Source: Paenibacillus rhizovicinus
GTDB lineage: Bacteria > Bacillota > Bacilli > Paenibacillales > Paenibacillaceae
Direction: 5' to 3'
DNA: 64,000 nucleotides
NCBI RefSeq assembly: GCF_010365285.1
Contig: NZ_CP048286.1
Location: 4,383,501 to 4,447,500 of the forward strand
Part shown: positions 25,725 to 34,609 of the stretch, piece by piece
Numbering within the stretch: position 1 is the first letter of the stretch
How the letters are laid out: each line of letters starts with the position of its first letter
Made by a program: the position numbers and the translations under genes
The notes under the pieces: model-generated
Seen by the model: the letters and a program-made list of their open reading frames with translations, nothing else
What the model was told of the DNA's origin: nothing
Database searches by the model: none

Positions 25725-26786
25725 ATGAATATTTACCGTTATGAACAGAATCCGCTGGTCACCCCGGCGGACGTGAAGCCGCACCGTGACGATTTCGAAG
25801 TCATCGGCGCGTTCAACGCCGGTATCGCGGAGTATAACGGCGAAGTCATCATGCTGCTTCGGATCGCCGAGCGCCCGATCAGCCCGGATCCTGAAGTCAT
25901 ATTGGCTCCGGTCTACAACGTGGACACGAAGGAGCTGGATCTGATTCCGGTTCGCAAAGACGACGAGCGTTACGACTTGTCGGATCCGCGCGTTATTATC
26001 TTGAAAGAAAACGCGCCGGCGTTTCAATATTTGACGTCGCTGTCGTACCTGCGCATCGCGCGCAGCCAGGACGGCCGCAACTTCACGATCGACGAGAAGC
26101 CGTTCCTGTATCCGTCCGAATCGCTGGAGACCTTCGGCATCGAAGATCCGCGCATTACGCAAATCGGGGATACGTACTACATCTACTATTCCGCGGTATC
26201 GCCTGTCGGCATCGGCGAATCGCTCGTTTCGACGAAGGACTTCGTCGGCGTGGAACGCCACGGGATGATCTTCGGACCGGATAACAAGGATGTTCTGATT
26301 TTCCCGGAACGCATCAACGGCAAATACTACGCGCTGCATCGTCCGACGACGAAGAGCGTCGGCAATCCGGAGATGTGGATCGCCGAGTCCGACAATCTGC
26401 TGTACTGGGGCAACCATAAGCACTTGATCGGCCTGCGCGACGGCATGTGGGACAGCGGCCGCCTGGGCGGCGGCGCGGTTCCGTTCCGGACGGAGCGGGG
26501 CTGGCTCGAGCTGTACCACGGCGCGACCAAGGACCACCGCTACTGCATGGGCGCGGTGCTGCTGGATCTGAACGATCCGTCGAAGGTCATCGCCCGTTCC
26601 GTTAAGCCGGTCATGGAGCCGGATGCCGATTATGAAGCGAACGGCTTCTTCGGCGGCGTCGTGTTCTCCTGCGGCGTTCTTGTCGATGGCGACCGCGTGC
26701 GCATGTACTACGGCGCCGCGGACACGTCGATGGCATGCGCGGAGCTGAGCTTGCAAGAGATTTTGGACAGCTTGGAAGAGGTATAA
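25725..26786 (+). CDS. glycoside hydrolase family 130, beta-mannoside phosphorylase-like
   Basis: A 353-residue cytoplasmic five-bladed propeller. Family marks: R-Y-x-x-N-P-L-V-T near the N-terminus, F-N-A-G-I near residue 31, E-D-P-R-I-T near 140, and the final blade with F-G-G-V-V-F-S-C-G. GH130 enzymes phosphorolyse or hydrolyse beta-mannosides, releasing mannose 1-phosphate in the phosphorylase groups. The ATG at 25725 with GAGGAG is used; 16 in-frame residues upstream are not needed. Confidence 0.9.
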   Translation: MNIYRYEQNPLVTPADVKPHRDDFEVIGAFNAGIAEYNGEVIMLLRIAERPISPDPEVILAPVYNVDTKELDLIPVRKDDERYDLSDPRVIILKENAPAFQYLTSLSYLRIARSQDGRNFTIDEKPFLYPSESLETFGIEDPRITQIGDTYYIYYSAVSPVGIGESLVSTKDFVGVERHGMIFGPDNKDVLIFPERINGKYYALHRPTTKSVGNPEMWIAESDNLLYWGNHKHLIGLRDGMWDSGRLGGGAVPFRTERGWLELYHGATKDHRYCMGAVLLDLNDPSKVIARSVKPVMEPDADYEANGFFGGVVFSCGVLVDGDRVRMYYGAADTSMACAELSLQEILDSLEEV

Positions 26787-26818
26787 TTTCATTTATTCGT
26801 GTTTGCACTTATCATAGG

Positions 26819-26859
26819 AGCAGCCGCTTGGACGAGACGTCCCGGGCGGCTGCTTTTTT
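26819..26859 (+). terminator. rho-independent terminator of the GH130 operon
   Basis: AGCAGCCGC (26819-26827) pairs with GCGGCTGCT (26846-26854), inner GACG/CGTC, then T6. Confidence 0.88.
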
Positions 26860-27140
26860 GCGAGGTTCCGATCTTCGCCGGCTTGACGGCATTCCGTCGC
26901 ACTCCTTCGCATTCCTGCGGGAAGCCGCCTTCATTTTGTTCATCCATGCGATTGTTGGGGGCTCTTCTGCCGGCATGCCCCCTTCTATACGCCCCTATGC
27001 CGCCAGAATTCATGAAAAGCGTTTTCATAATCTCGCGCCTCCGCCCGCCGAAATCGCTAATCATTGCGATAGAAATCCAATCGTTGTGTTCTAGTTCCGG
27101 TTTCCCGCTGTCCGTATAATTAGCGTACAGAGGTGATCGC
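26860..27140. other. intergenic region before the second importer
   Basis: No convincing gene. A TATAAT at 27115-27120 just upstream of the permease gene is a possible -10 element, but its -35 partner is poor. Confidence 0.5.
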
Positions 27141-28034
27141 ATGCTCGAGAGACTGGCAAAATACCGTTGGCAGTACGTAATGATCGCACCGGCCGTAATC
27201 TTGTTGTTGTTGTTCAGCTATATTCCGATGGCCGGCATTCAAGTCGCGTTCAAGGATTTCCACATCGGCTACACGATCTGGAACGCTCCGTGGACCGGGG
27301 TTGAGAATTTCTCTTTTCTGAAGGATGACCAATTCTGGATCGTGGTGAAGAACACGATTATCATCGCGGTTCTTAAATTCGTGTTCGGCTTCCCGGCACC
27401 GATTATTCTCGCCCTTCTCATCAACGAAGTACGGCACAGCGGGTTCAAGCGGTTCGTGCAATCCGTCAGCTACCTGCCGCATTTCTTTTCCTGGATCGTC
27501 GTTGCGTATATCCTGCAATCGCTGCTGACGCTCGACGGGGGACTCGTCAATCAAATCGTGACCAAGACGGGCAGCGATCCGATCTTCTTCCTGGGCTCGA
27601 CGGAATGGTTCCGTCCGATGATCGTGGCGAGCGGCCTGTGGAAGGAAGTCGGCTGGAATACGATACTGTACCTCGCGGCCATCACGACCATCGATCCGCA
27701 GCTGTACGAAGCGGCGAAGGTCGAAGGCGCGGGCAGGCTGGCGCAAATCCGCCATATTACGCTTCCCGGCATCATGCCGACAATCTCGATCGTGCTCATC
27801 CTGAGCATGCCGAGCTTGATTGCGGTCGGGATGGATCAGATCTACCCGCTCATGAACCCGGCGAACCAACCGGTCGCGGACGTGCTCGACACGTACATTT
27901 TGCGAAGCGGGCTCCAGCAAGGCTATTTCGGAATGGCGACGGCAGTCGGCCTGCTGTCATCCGTCATCAGCTTGATTCTCGTGCTCGTCACGAATCAGAC
28001 GGCGCGCAAAATCAACGGGGAGGGGCTCTGGTAG
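27141..28034 (+). CDS. LplB-type polysaccharide ABC transporter permease
   Basis: A 297-residue permease of the LplB/YtcP subclass that imports oligosaccharides in Bacillus and Paenibacillus. Marks are the N-terminal A-P-A-V-I-L-L-L-L-F-S-Y-I-P-M-A-G, the F-K-D-F loop, and the EAA element E-A-A-K-V-E-G-A followed by I-T-L-P-G-I. AGAGGTGA precedes the ATG. It pairs with the next gene 3 bp downstream. Confidence 0.93.
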   Translation: MLERLAKYRWQYVMIAPAVILLLLFSYIPMAGIQVAFKDFHIGYTIWNAPWTGVENFSFLKDDQFWIVVKNTIIIAVLKFVFGFPAPIILALLINEVRHSGFKRFVQSVSYLPHFFSWIVVAYILQSLLTLDGGLVNQIVTKTGSDPIFFLGSTEWFRPMIVASGLWKEVGWNTILYLAAITTIDPQLYEAAKVEGAGRLAQIRHITLPGIMPTISIVLILSMPSLIAVGMDQIYPLMNPANQPVADVLDTYILRSGLQQGYFGMATAVGLLSSVISLILVLVTNQTARKINGEGLW

Positions 28035-28037
28035 CAT

Positions 28038-28934
28038 ATGAAACGTTCGGCAGGCGACAAAGCAAGTCAAATCGTCATCATTGTCCTGTTATCGCTGTTA
28101 TGCGTTACGGTCATCTATCCGTTCCTGTATATGCTGGCCATTTCCCTGAACCAGGGAAATGATGCGGCCAAAGGCGGCGTGTATTTGTGGCCGCGCGCGT
28201 TTACGTTCTATAACTTCCGGATCGTGCTCGGCAACGAAGTCATCCAGCATTCCTACTGGATCACGATCGCCCGGACGATCCTCGGCACGGTCTTGGGCCT
28301 GCTCGTCACGCTGCTGGCCGCGTTCGGCTTGTCGTACCGGGCGCTGCCGATGCGGGGAACGATTCTCGGGTACGTGCTGCTGACGATGCTGTTCAGCGGC
28401 GGGCTGATTCCGTTCTACATCCAGCTTCACGACCTGCATTTGCTGAATTCGTTCTGGGTGTATATCGTGCCGAGCGCGTTCTCGGCGTGGAACATGTTCG
28501 TCATGATGAAGTTCATTCAAGGCATTCCCGAAGCGCTGATCGAATCGGCCGAGATGGACGGCGCCCATCCGTTCCGGGTGCTGTGGTCCATTATCCTGCC
28601 GCTGTCCAAACCGATGCTGGCCGCGCTCGGATTATTTACCGGCGTCATGCACTGGAACGATTGGTTCGCGGGCGCGTTCTTCGTCTCGAACCAGAAGCTG
28701 ATTCCCGTGCAGACGTTCTTGCAGCAGCTGCTGTCCGCGCAGGACATTTCGGCGGTGCTCGGCTCCAACAACAACGTGGAGGCGCTGGCCCGGGGCACGA
28801 GCCTTGCGAACGTCACGCTGATGTCGATCAAGATGGCGACCGTCATGGTGAGCGCGATTCCGATCCTGTGCGTCTATCCGTTCCTGCAGCGGTATTTCGT
28901 CAAAGGCGTACTGATCGGGTCCGTCAAAGGCTAG
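28038..28934 (+). CDS. LplC/YtcP-type carbohydrate ABC transporter permease
   Basis: A 298-residue permease with N-terminal Y-P-F-L-Y-M-L-A-I-S, the subclass segment F-S-G-G-L-I-P-F-Y, and the EAA loop E-S-A-E-M-D-G-A followed by I-L-P-L-S-K-P. The C-terminus G-V-L-I-G-S-V-K-G is the usual ending of this group. The ribosome binding site lies in the end of the preceding gene. Confidence 0.93.
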   Translation: MKRSAGDKASQIVIIVLLSLLCVTVIYPFLYMLAISLNQGNDAAKGGVYLWPRAFTFYNFRIVLGNEVIQHSYWITIARTILGTVLGLLVTLLAAFGLSYRALPMRGTILGYVLLTMLFSGGLIPFYIQLHDLHLLNSFWVYIVPSAFSAWNMFVMMKFIQGIPEALIESAEMDGAHPFRVLWSIILPLSKPMLAALGLFTGVMHWNDWFAGAFFVSNQKLIPVQTFLQQLLSAQDISAVLGSNNNVEALARGTSLANVTLMSIKMATVMVSAIPILCVYPFLQRYFVKGVLIGSVKG

Positions 28935-29029
28935 CATGATAAGGCGCAGTAAAGCGGTAAGTAATTCCTTGAACAGCAGGTGTCCGGAAACACCATATAT
29001 AATGGGGAAATAGAAAGGGGAAGCAGTGC

Positions 29030-30739
29030 ATGAATGTATCCACGGCAAGAAAGGGCATGGCCATCGCTTTAACGGCGCTCATGTTCGGCCTGACGGCATG
29101 CTCGAGCGGCGGAAACGACGGCGGCGGCAACGGCCAGGCGGGGCAAGCGAATACGAATCAAGCCGCAGGCTCTGCGACGGATGCGGGCGGTTCCGCCGGC
29201 TCCAAGACGTTTAAGCTCTGGCTCGGCTGGACCGCGACGATCAACAACGACAGCATGGTGCAGAAGTATTGGAGAGAGCACGAGCCAGGCATCGACGTCC
29301 AGCTGGAAGCGACGCAGGGCGACGCCATGACGGCCTTGAACCTGAAGCTGAACACGGGCGGCTTCGATGACGCGGCGTTGTTCGGCAGAAGCGATATCGT
29401 CGATTCCTCGATGACCCGTTCCAACAGCATTCTCCCGGTCGAGCAGTATTTCAACATGCCGGATAAATATCCCGGGCTGGCTTCCATCCCGAAGGAGTAC
29501 CTGGATGCCATGAAGGACAAGGACGGCCATATCTGGTCGATCCCGACGTGGTTTGACCAGAACCCCAAAGATCCGTGGCCGGGCTGGGCGTCGCTTGGCT
29601 GGTTCGTGCGGAAGGACATCCTCGATAAGACCGGCATGAAGACGGACGATCTGAAAACGATCTCCGGCGTGGAGAATTACCTGAAGGCCGCGGCGCAGCA
29701 GAAGGACCCGTCCGGCAAACCGTACATTCCGCTCAGCTTCCTGTCGGACGCGAGCGACGAGAACGTCATCCTGAGCACGTTCGGCGTATCGACCTCGACG
29801 GCCGGAGGCGTGATTCCGGTGGAGAAGAAGGACGACGGCAGCTATCAATTCATCTATGATAACCCGCAGTACAAGGCGGCCTACCAATGGATGAACCAAA
29901 TGTACCGCGAAGGCCTTATCGATGCCGAGGCGATCACGGACAAAGCGGAGCGCTACAAGGAGAAGACCAAATCCGGACGCATCGCGATGAACGCCGGCGG
30001 ATTCTTCAACATGGACGCGCATATCTGGGAGATTCTCGACGGGCCGACGGAGCCGGCCTGGTTCTACGAGACGATCCCGTATCCGCAGGTGCCGGGCGTC
30101 GGCCATATCGGAGCGAATCAAATCGTCAATCCGTACCCGGCCAATGACTTATACATCAGCAAAGATACGAAGAATCTGGATGCCATCCTCAAATTCGTGG
30201 ACTACATGCTGACGCCGAAGGCGGAGCAGCAGCAGGTCGCGAACGAAGGTCCGGCAGGCGTGTTCTGGGATTGGGTGGATAAGCCGCTCGGACTGTGGAA
30301 ATTCACGGATGCCAACTACCAACAGCTTCACGATTCCGGCGACGCGGCCAAAATCGCGAGCACGAATCCCGGCCTCTACGGAATCTCGTCCTACAGCAAC
30401 GAGTGGTACCCGTGGTGGAACTATGCCGTGACCGATCCGAAGGGCCGGCAGAAGACGATCGATTTCACCGAGCAGATCGGCAAGATGGGCGGCGTCCGGG
30501 TCGCGGAGCCGTACGATATGGTAAAAGCGAAGCCGGGCGGCCTGTGGGAGAAATATTTGCCCGAGCTCGAGAATGTCCGCAAGGAGTTCAAGGCGAAGCT
30601 GCTGATGGCCAAGAACGACAAAGGATTCGAGGCGGCATGGAGCGACTTCCAATCCGCGCTTGAGAAACGCGCGCACTGGAGCGAGCTCAAGCAGGAATGG
30701 AACGCGACGTTCCAAGAGCAGTCCGCGGCGGCCAAATAA
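29030..30739 (+). CDS. YtcQ/LplA-type extracellular solute-binding lipoprotein
   Basis: A 569-residue lipoprotein: signal with lipobox L-T-A-C (residues 21-24), a Gly/Asn/Ala-rich linker, then the large family 1 binding fold typical of the Lpl subclass, which are longer (about 500-560) than MalE. AAAGGGGAAG precedes the ATG. The 95-bp gap before it holds a small inverted repeat (GGTGT/ACACC) and TATAAT, so an extra internal promoter is possible. Located with YesM/YesN downstream, which usually sense the same ligand. Confidence 0.93.
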   Translation: MNVSTARKGMAIALTALMFGLTACSSGGNDGGGNGQAGQANTNQAAGSATDAGGSAGSKTFKLWLGWTATINNDSMVQKYWREHEPGIDVQLEATQGDAMTALNLKLNTGGFDDAALFGRSDIVDSSMTRSNSILPVEQYFNMPDKYPGLASIPKEYLDAMKDKDGHIWSIPTWFDQNPKDPWPGWASLGWFVRKDILDKTGMKTDDLKTISGVENYLKAAAQQKDPSGKPYIPLSFLSDASDENVILSTFGVSTSTAGGVIPVEKKDDGSYQFIYDNPQYKAAYQWMNQMYREGLIDAEAITDKAERYKEKTKSGRIAMNAGGFFNMDAHIWEILDGPTEPAWFYETIPYPQVPGVGHIGANQIVNPYPANDLYISKDTKNLDAILKFVDYMLTPKAEQQQVANEGPAGVFWDWVDKPLGLWKFTDANYQQLHDSGDAAKIASTNPGLYGISSYSNEWYPWWNYAVTDPKGRQKTIDFTEQIGKMGGVRVAEPYDMVKAKPGGLWEKYLPELENVRKEFKAKLLMAKNDKGFEAAWSDFQSALEKRAHWSELKQEWNATFQEQSAAAK

Positions 30740-30769
30740 TAGAAGCGGACCGGTGTGACGCCGCACAAG

Positions 30770-30846
30770 AATCGCATCGAGGTCGCATCGGAATCGCATG
30801 GAAAACCGCAACGAAGTTCGCAATGGGATCGCATCGAAATTGCATG
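30770..30846 (+). repeat. degenerate 10-13 bp repeat (AATCGCATCG-like), about seven units
   Basis: Between the binding-protein stop and the terminator the motif TCGCATCG and close variants recur about seven times with a 10-13 bp period. No ORF is implied. Confidence 0.6.
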
Positions 30847-30858
30847 CCTGTCTGACCA

Positions 30859-30889
30859 AGGGGAGCCGTCTACGTGACGGCTTCCCTTT
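30859..30889 (+). terminator. terminator hairpin before the sensor kinase gene
   Basis: GGGAGCCGTC (30861-30870) pairs with GACGGCTTCCC (30876-30886, one bulge) with a short T run. It would separate the importer from the two-component genes. Confidence 0.65.
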
Positions 30890-30935
30890 CGGCACGATTC
30901 AGGAGGGAGCTTCCTGTTAACCGCCCGGGGGTCGT

Positions 30936-32831
30936 ATGATATACTCCGTTGTAAAAGGGGATGAAGCCTTGCGGCAGCGATTGGATAAATGGATATTGGG
31001 CTTCACCCGAAGAATGCGCCTCCGCGGCAAAATCGTGGTGCTGTACGTGATGATTCTGCTGCTGCCCACGCTCGTGCTGAGCAGCGGCGCCGTTTACTGG
31101 GTCATCCGCAGCTTTCATCAGAGCTATACGAACACGGCGGAGGAAGCGGTGCAGCAGACGGCGCAGGTCGTCGACTTCAGCAAGAAGAGCTACGACCTCT
31201 TGGCGGTTCGCACGGCGACCGACGGCGAACTGATCGCCAGGCTCGGCCGTGAATATGCGGACATGACCGAAGTGGTGGATACGGTCAACTACGTGGACAG
31301 GACGTTCCTGATCACGAGCAAATATTTGCCGGGCATCGCGGATTTCCGCATCTATCACACGAACGAGACGCTCGTTCAGGATGGCCAGCTGCTATGGCGG
31401 CCCGAAGCGCGCAAGCTCTCCGGCATGGACGAGCGCTCCTGGTACGACGAAGCGAAGAAGTCGCAGAATCCGCTCTTCTGGAGCAGCGTGCCGGGCAATC
31501 CGAACCAAAGCGTGATCACGCGCAAAATCATCGACAACACCGGAAATCTCCTCGGCATGGTCTATATTCTATTGAATTACGACGCCGTGTTCGGCGAATT
31601 GCTGGATCATCCGTTCAACGGCGGCAGCCTGTACATCGTCGACGATGCCCATCGCATTCTGGCGGCGACGGACCGATCGGAAATCGGCAAGCGCTTGCAA
31701 TTGAAAGCATGGGACGCCGGCAGCCTAACCGGCACGGCCGGCGCCGCCGCAACCGGCACCGGCACGTCCGTAGCGTCGAACGCAGCATCGTCGGCGGAAG
31801 ACGAGAAGAAAGGTTCCGTGGTGGATCTGTCGGACACGAAGGAAATGCTGCTGACCCAGCCTTTGTCCTCCCATTGGACGCTGGTGGCGCTGATGCGCAC
31901 GAAGCATCTCGACAATCAGAACCGGATGATTCTCATTCTGATCGTCAGCATCGTGACGTTCTTCCTGCTGCTGTCGATGTCTCTGATGACGACGATCGTC
32001 CGGAATATCGTCCGGCGGATCCGCAAGCTCGGCATGCGGATGGGCGACCTTTCCCGCGGCGAATTCGAGGCATCGGTCCGCTATAGCCAGAACGACGAGC
32101 TGGGCGACCTGGAGAACCGGTTCAACTCCATGTCGGAGCGGCTCGGCAGGCTGGTCGAGGACATCACGAAGGCCGGACTGGCGGAGAAGGAGCAGGCGTT
32201 CAAGGCGCTGCAGGCGCAGATCAATCCGCATTTCATCTATAATTCGCTCGGCCTTCTGCGCTGGCGGGCGATGGATGCGGACGACGGGGAGCAAATTCAA
32301 ATTATCGACGCGCTGACGACGTTCTACCGCATCACCTTGAACAACCGAATCAGCTCGATCCGGATCCGCGACGAGCTCGAGCATGTCAAAGCCTATCTCG
32401 ACATTTGCCAATTCCGCTATCCCGGCCGCGTGAAGGTCGAATGGGACATCGACGAGGGCGCGCTCGACTTCTATACGGTCAAGACCGTGCTGCAGCCGAT
32501 CGTGGAGAACTGCTATCTGCACGGTGCCATTACCCGCAAGCCCGGAGCAGTGATCCGCATCGCCGTCGCCCGGGAAGCGGGGAACATGATCCGTATGTCC
32601 GTCTACGACAGCGGGCAGGGGATTCCGGCCCATGTCCTCGCGGCGATCGGGCAGGGCACGCATGTCGGCAAGGGCGGCGGATTCGGAACGCCCAACATCA
32701 AAGAGCGGCTTGCGCTTTATTTCGGGAGCGGCGCGGCGTTGACGATCGACAGCGAGCCCGGCGCGTGGACGCTGGTGTCCGTCGTCTTCCCGGCTTGCTC
32801 CGCGGAGCCGATGATCAGGAGGGAAGCCTAA
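30936..32831 (+). CDS. YesM-type sensor histidine kinase
   Basis: A 631-residue membrane kinase. One membrane segment near residues 32-58, an extracellular sensor region (60-325), a second membrane segment (about 330-355), HAMP linker, then the HisKA_7TM/His_kinase domain with phospho-His432 in N-P-H-F-I-Y-N-S-L, and an ATPase domain with N-box E-N-C-Y-x-H-G and G-box G-x-G-x-x-N. The extracellular part contains an Ala/Gly/Thr-rich low-complexity insert around residues 265-285. Partner regulator follows 1 bp later. The ATG has only a weak GGGGG site. Confidence 0.93.
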   Translation: MIYSVVKGDEALRQRLDKWILGFTRRMRLRGKIVVLYVMILLLPTLVLSSGAVYWVIRSFHQSYTNTAEEAVQQTAQVVDFSKKSYDLLAVRTATDGELIARLGREYADMTEVVDTVNYVDRTFLITSKYLPGIADFRIYHTNETLVQDGQLLWRPEARKLSGMDERSWYDEAKKSQNPLFWSSVPGNPNQSVITRKIIDNTGNLLGMVYILLNYDAVFGELLDHPFNGGSLYIVDDAHRILAATDRSEIGKRLQLKAWDAGSLTGTAGAAATGTGTSVASNAASSAEDEKKGSVVDLSDTKEMLLTQPLSSHWTLVALMRTKHLDNQNRMILILIVSIVTFFLLLSMSLMTTIVRNIVRRIRKLGMRMGDLSRGEFEASVRYSQNDELGDLENRFNSMSERLGRLVEDITKAGLAEKEQAFKALQAQINPHFIYNSLGLLRWRAMDADDGEQIQIIDALTTFYRITLNNRISSIRIRDELEHVKAYLDICQFRYPGRVKVEWDIDEGALDFYTVKTVLQPIVENCYLHGAITRKPGAVIRIAVAREAGNMIRMSVYDSGQGIPAHVLAAIGQGTHVGKGGGFGTPNIKERLALYFGSGAALTIDSEPGAWTLVSVVFPACSAEPMIRREA

Positions 32832-32832
32832 T

Positions 32833-34425
32833 ATGCTCAAAATACTCATCGTGGACGATGAGCCTTCCAATATTCAAGGCCTTGTCCGTTATATCGATTG
32901 GCAATCGCTCGGGTACGATAAGCCGGTGACGATGGAGGGGGGCGAAGAAGCGCTGGACGAACTGCGCGCGACGCCCTTCGACGTGCTCATCTCCGACGTG
33001 TCGATGCCCGGCATGAACGGCATCGAGCTGGTGGCGGGAGCGAAGAAGCTGCATCCCCACATTCAGGTGCTGATGATCAGCGGCTACAACGAATTCGAAT
33101 TCGTGCAGGATGCGATCCATGTCGGCGCGCAGGCCTACGTGCTCAAACCGCTCAAGATGGAGGAAGTAACGAGCCGTCTCGCGGGTTTTCGGGAGACGCT
33201 GGAGAAGATGCGCAGCATCGTCGTCCAGACGAGCGAGCTGGAGAAGAAAGTATCGGAGAGCCAGAAGCTCGTGAAGGAACGGTTCGTCAGCGACTTGATC
33301 GCGGAAATCCCGCAGACGGACGAAATGCTCGCTTCCTGGAAGCTCTTGATGGAGCTGCCGGACGCGGCGGCGGGGTTTCAAATCCTGGTGTTCGGCCTGG
33401 ATCACTTCCTGTCGTCGGGCAAGGAGGCCAAAGACCGGATCGTCCTTGGAAGCGGATTCAAGCAAACCGCGGAGGTCGGCATGTCCGACACCGAGCCGAT
33501 GTTCCTGGCGCAGATCACGCCGGACGAGATCGTCGTCTTGCATTTCAACCGGACGCCGGAGCAACGCGCGAAGATCGAGAAGCGGCTGCCGTTCGTCCAG
33601 AGCATGATGCGCGAGCAGTACGGCGCCACGATAACCGTCGGCTGCGGCCGGACGGGGAACAGCTGGGAAGAGGTGCCGCTCTGCTATAAGGAGATCAAAT
33701 TCATGATGGCGAAGGCCCGGCTTATCTCGGACGGGCAGATCGTTCGGCACGATTACATCGACCGCAGCGAATTCCAGGACTTCCGGCTGCGCGAGGAATT
33801 CATGCCGAACATCGTCAAGTTGATGGAGTTGGGCGATTCCGCGAAGGTCGGCGCATACATGAACCGCATTCTGGACGTGCTGCTGACCCAGGAGCCGGCC
33901 TCGTTCTCCTACGTGCAGGCGTTCGGCATGAGTTTCCTGAGCGAGCTGATCCGCAATTTGAAGTGGAAGGACGACGCGGACGGCGAGATGAACATCCTGA
34001 TGTGGCGCCGGATGCTGGATTGCTCCAGCACGGGACAGATCGTTCTGCTGCTCGTCGATTACGTCGACCGGTACATGACGATCGAGAAGAAGGAGCGCAT
34101 GAACCAGCAGCATAATCTGATTAGCCGCATTGCCGCTTTCATCGAGGAGCGTCTCCAGGAGAACTGGACGGTCAAGCAGCTGGCGGAGGAATTCAGCCTG
34201 AACGCGAGCTACCTCAGCGTCCTGTTCAAACGGGAGATGGGGAAGACGATCTCGGAATTCGTCCAGGAAATCCGCATCGACCGGGCGCGGCGGCTGTTGA
34301 AGGATCCGGGCATCAAAGTCTACGAAGTGGCGGATCGGGTCGGGATTCAAACTTCGGCGTATTTTACGTATTTGTTCAAGAAGATGGTCGGCTGCACGCC
34401 CCAGGAATACAGGGATTATCATTGA
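32833..34425 (+). CDS. YesN-type AraC response regulator
   Basis: A 530-residue regulator: receiver domain at the N-terminus with phospho-acceptor Asp55 (in L-I-S-D-V-S-M-P-G), conserved Lys in Y-V-L-K-P near 107, a long middle region, and a C-terminal double helix-turn-helix (about 430-528; L-N-A-S-Y-L-S-V-L-F-K, I-K-V-Y-E-V-A-D-R-V-G). AGGAGG precedes the ATG. It probably activates the adjacent YtcQ/LplB/YtcP importer in response to an external oligosaccharide. Confidence 0.94.
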   Translation: MLKILIVDDEPSNIQGLVRYIDWQSLGYDKPVTMEGGEEALDELRATPFDVLISDVSMPGMNGIELVAGAKKLHPHIQVLMISGYNEFEFVQDAIHVGAQAYVLKPLKMEEVTSRLAGFRETLEKMRSIVVQTSELEKKVSESQKLVKERFVSDLIAEIPQTDEMLASWKLLMELPDAAAGFQILVFGLDHFLSSGKEAKDRIVLGSGFKQTAEVGMSDTEPMFLAQITPDEIVVLHFNRTPEQRAKIEKRLPFVQSMMREQYGATITVGCGRTGNSWEEVPLCYKEIKFMMAKARLISDGQIVRHDYIDRSEFQDFRLREEFMPNIVKLMELGDSAKVGAYMNRILDVLLTQEPASFSYVQAFGMSFLSELIRNLKWKDDADGEMNILMWRRMLDCSSTGQIVLLLVDYVDRYMTIEKKERMNQQHNLISRIAAFIEERLQENWTVKQLAEEFSLNASYLSVLFKREMGKTISEFVQEIRIDRARRLLKDPGIKVYEVADRVGIQTSAYFTYLFKKMVGCTPQEYRDYH

Positions 34426-34461
34426 CGGCTCCTGGTGAAGGACCAATATTCTCAACCGAAG

Positions 34462-34504
34462 AGACTAGCCGCTGGTCTGCCTTAGACCTGTGGCTGGTCT
34501 TTTC
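34462..34504 (+). terminator. terminator with nested stem
   Basis: Outer AGAC-T-AGCC with GGCT-G-GTCT and inner GGTCT/AGACC pairs, followed by TTTT, 37 bp after the YesN stop. Confidence 0.6.
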
Positions 34505-34548
34505 TCGCGTGCTCCCCTATGCGCATTTGCGAAACAATAGCACAATAG

Positions 34549-34579
34549 AAAAGCGGCAGTCCTCGGACTGCCGCTTTTT
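34549..34579. terminator. bidirectional rho-independent terminator
   Basis: AAAAGCGGCAGTCC (34549-34562) pairs with GGACTGCCGCTTTT (34565-34578). It can end both the YesN transcript and the minus-strand gene that ends at 34610. Confidence 0.85.
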
Positions 34580-34609
34580 CAATCGATATGTCTGCGATGC
34601 TAGCAGGTC

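Noticed and set aside
32815..34455. 546-codon minus-strand frame opposite the YesN gene
   Set aside because: Antisense shadow; His/Arg/Leu-rich and without start signal, whereas the plus-strand gene is complete.
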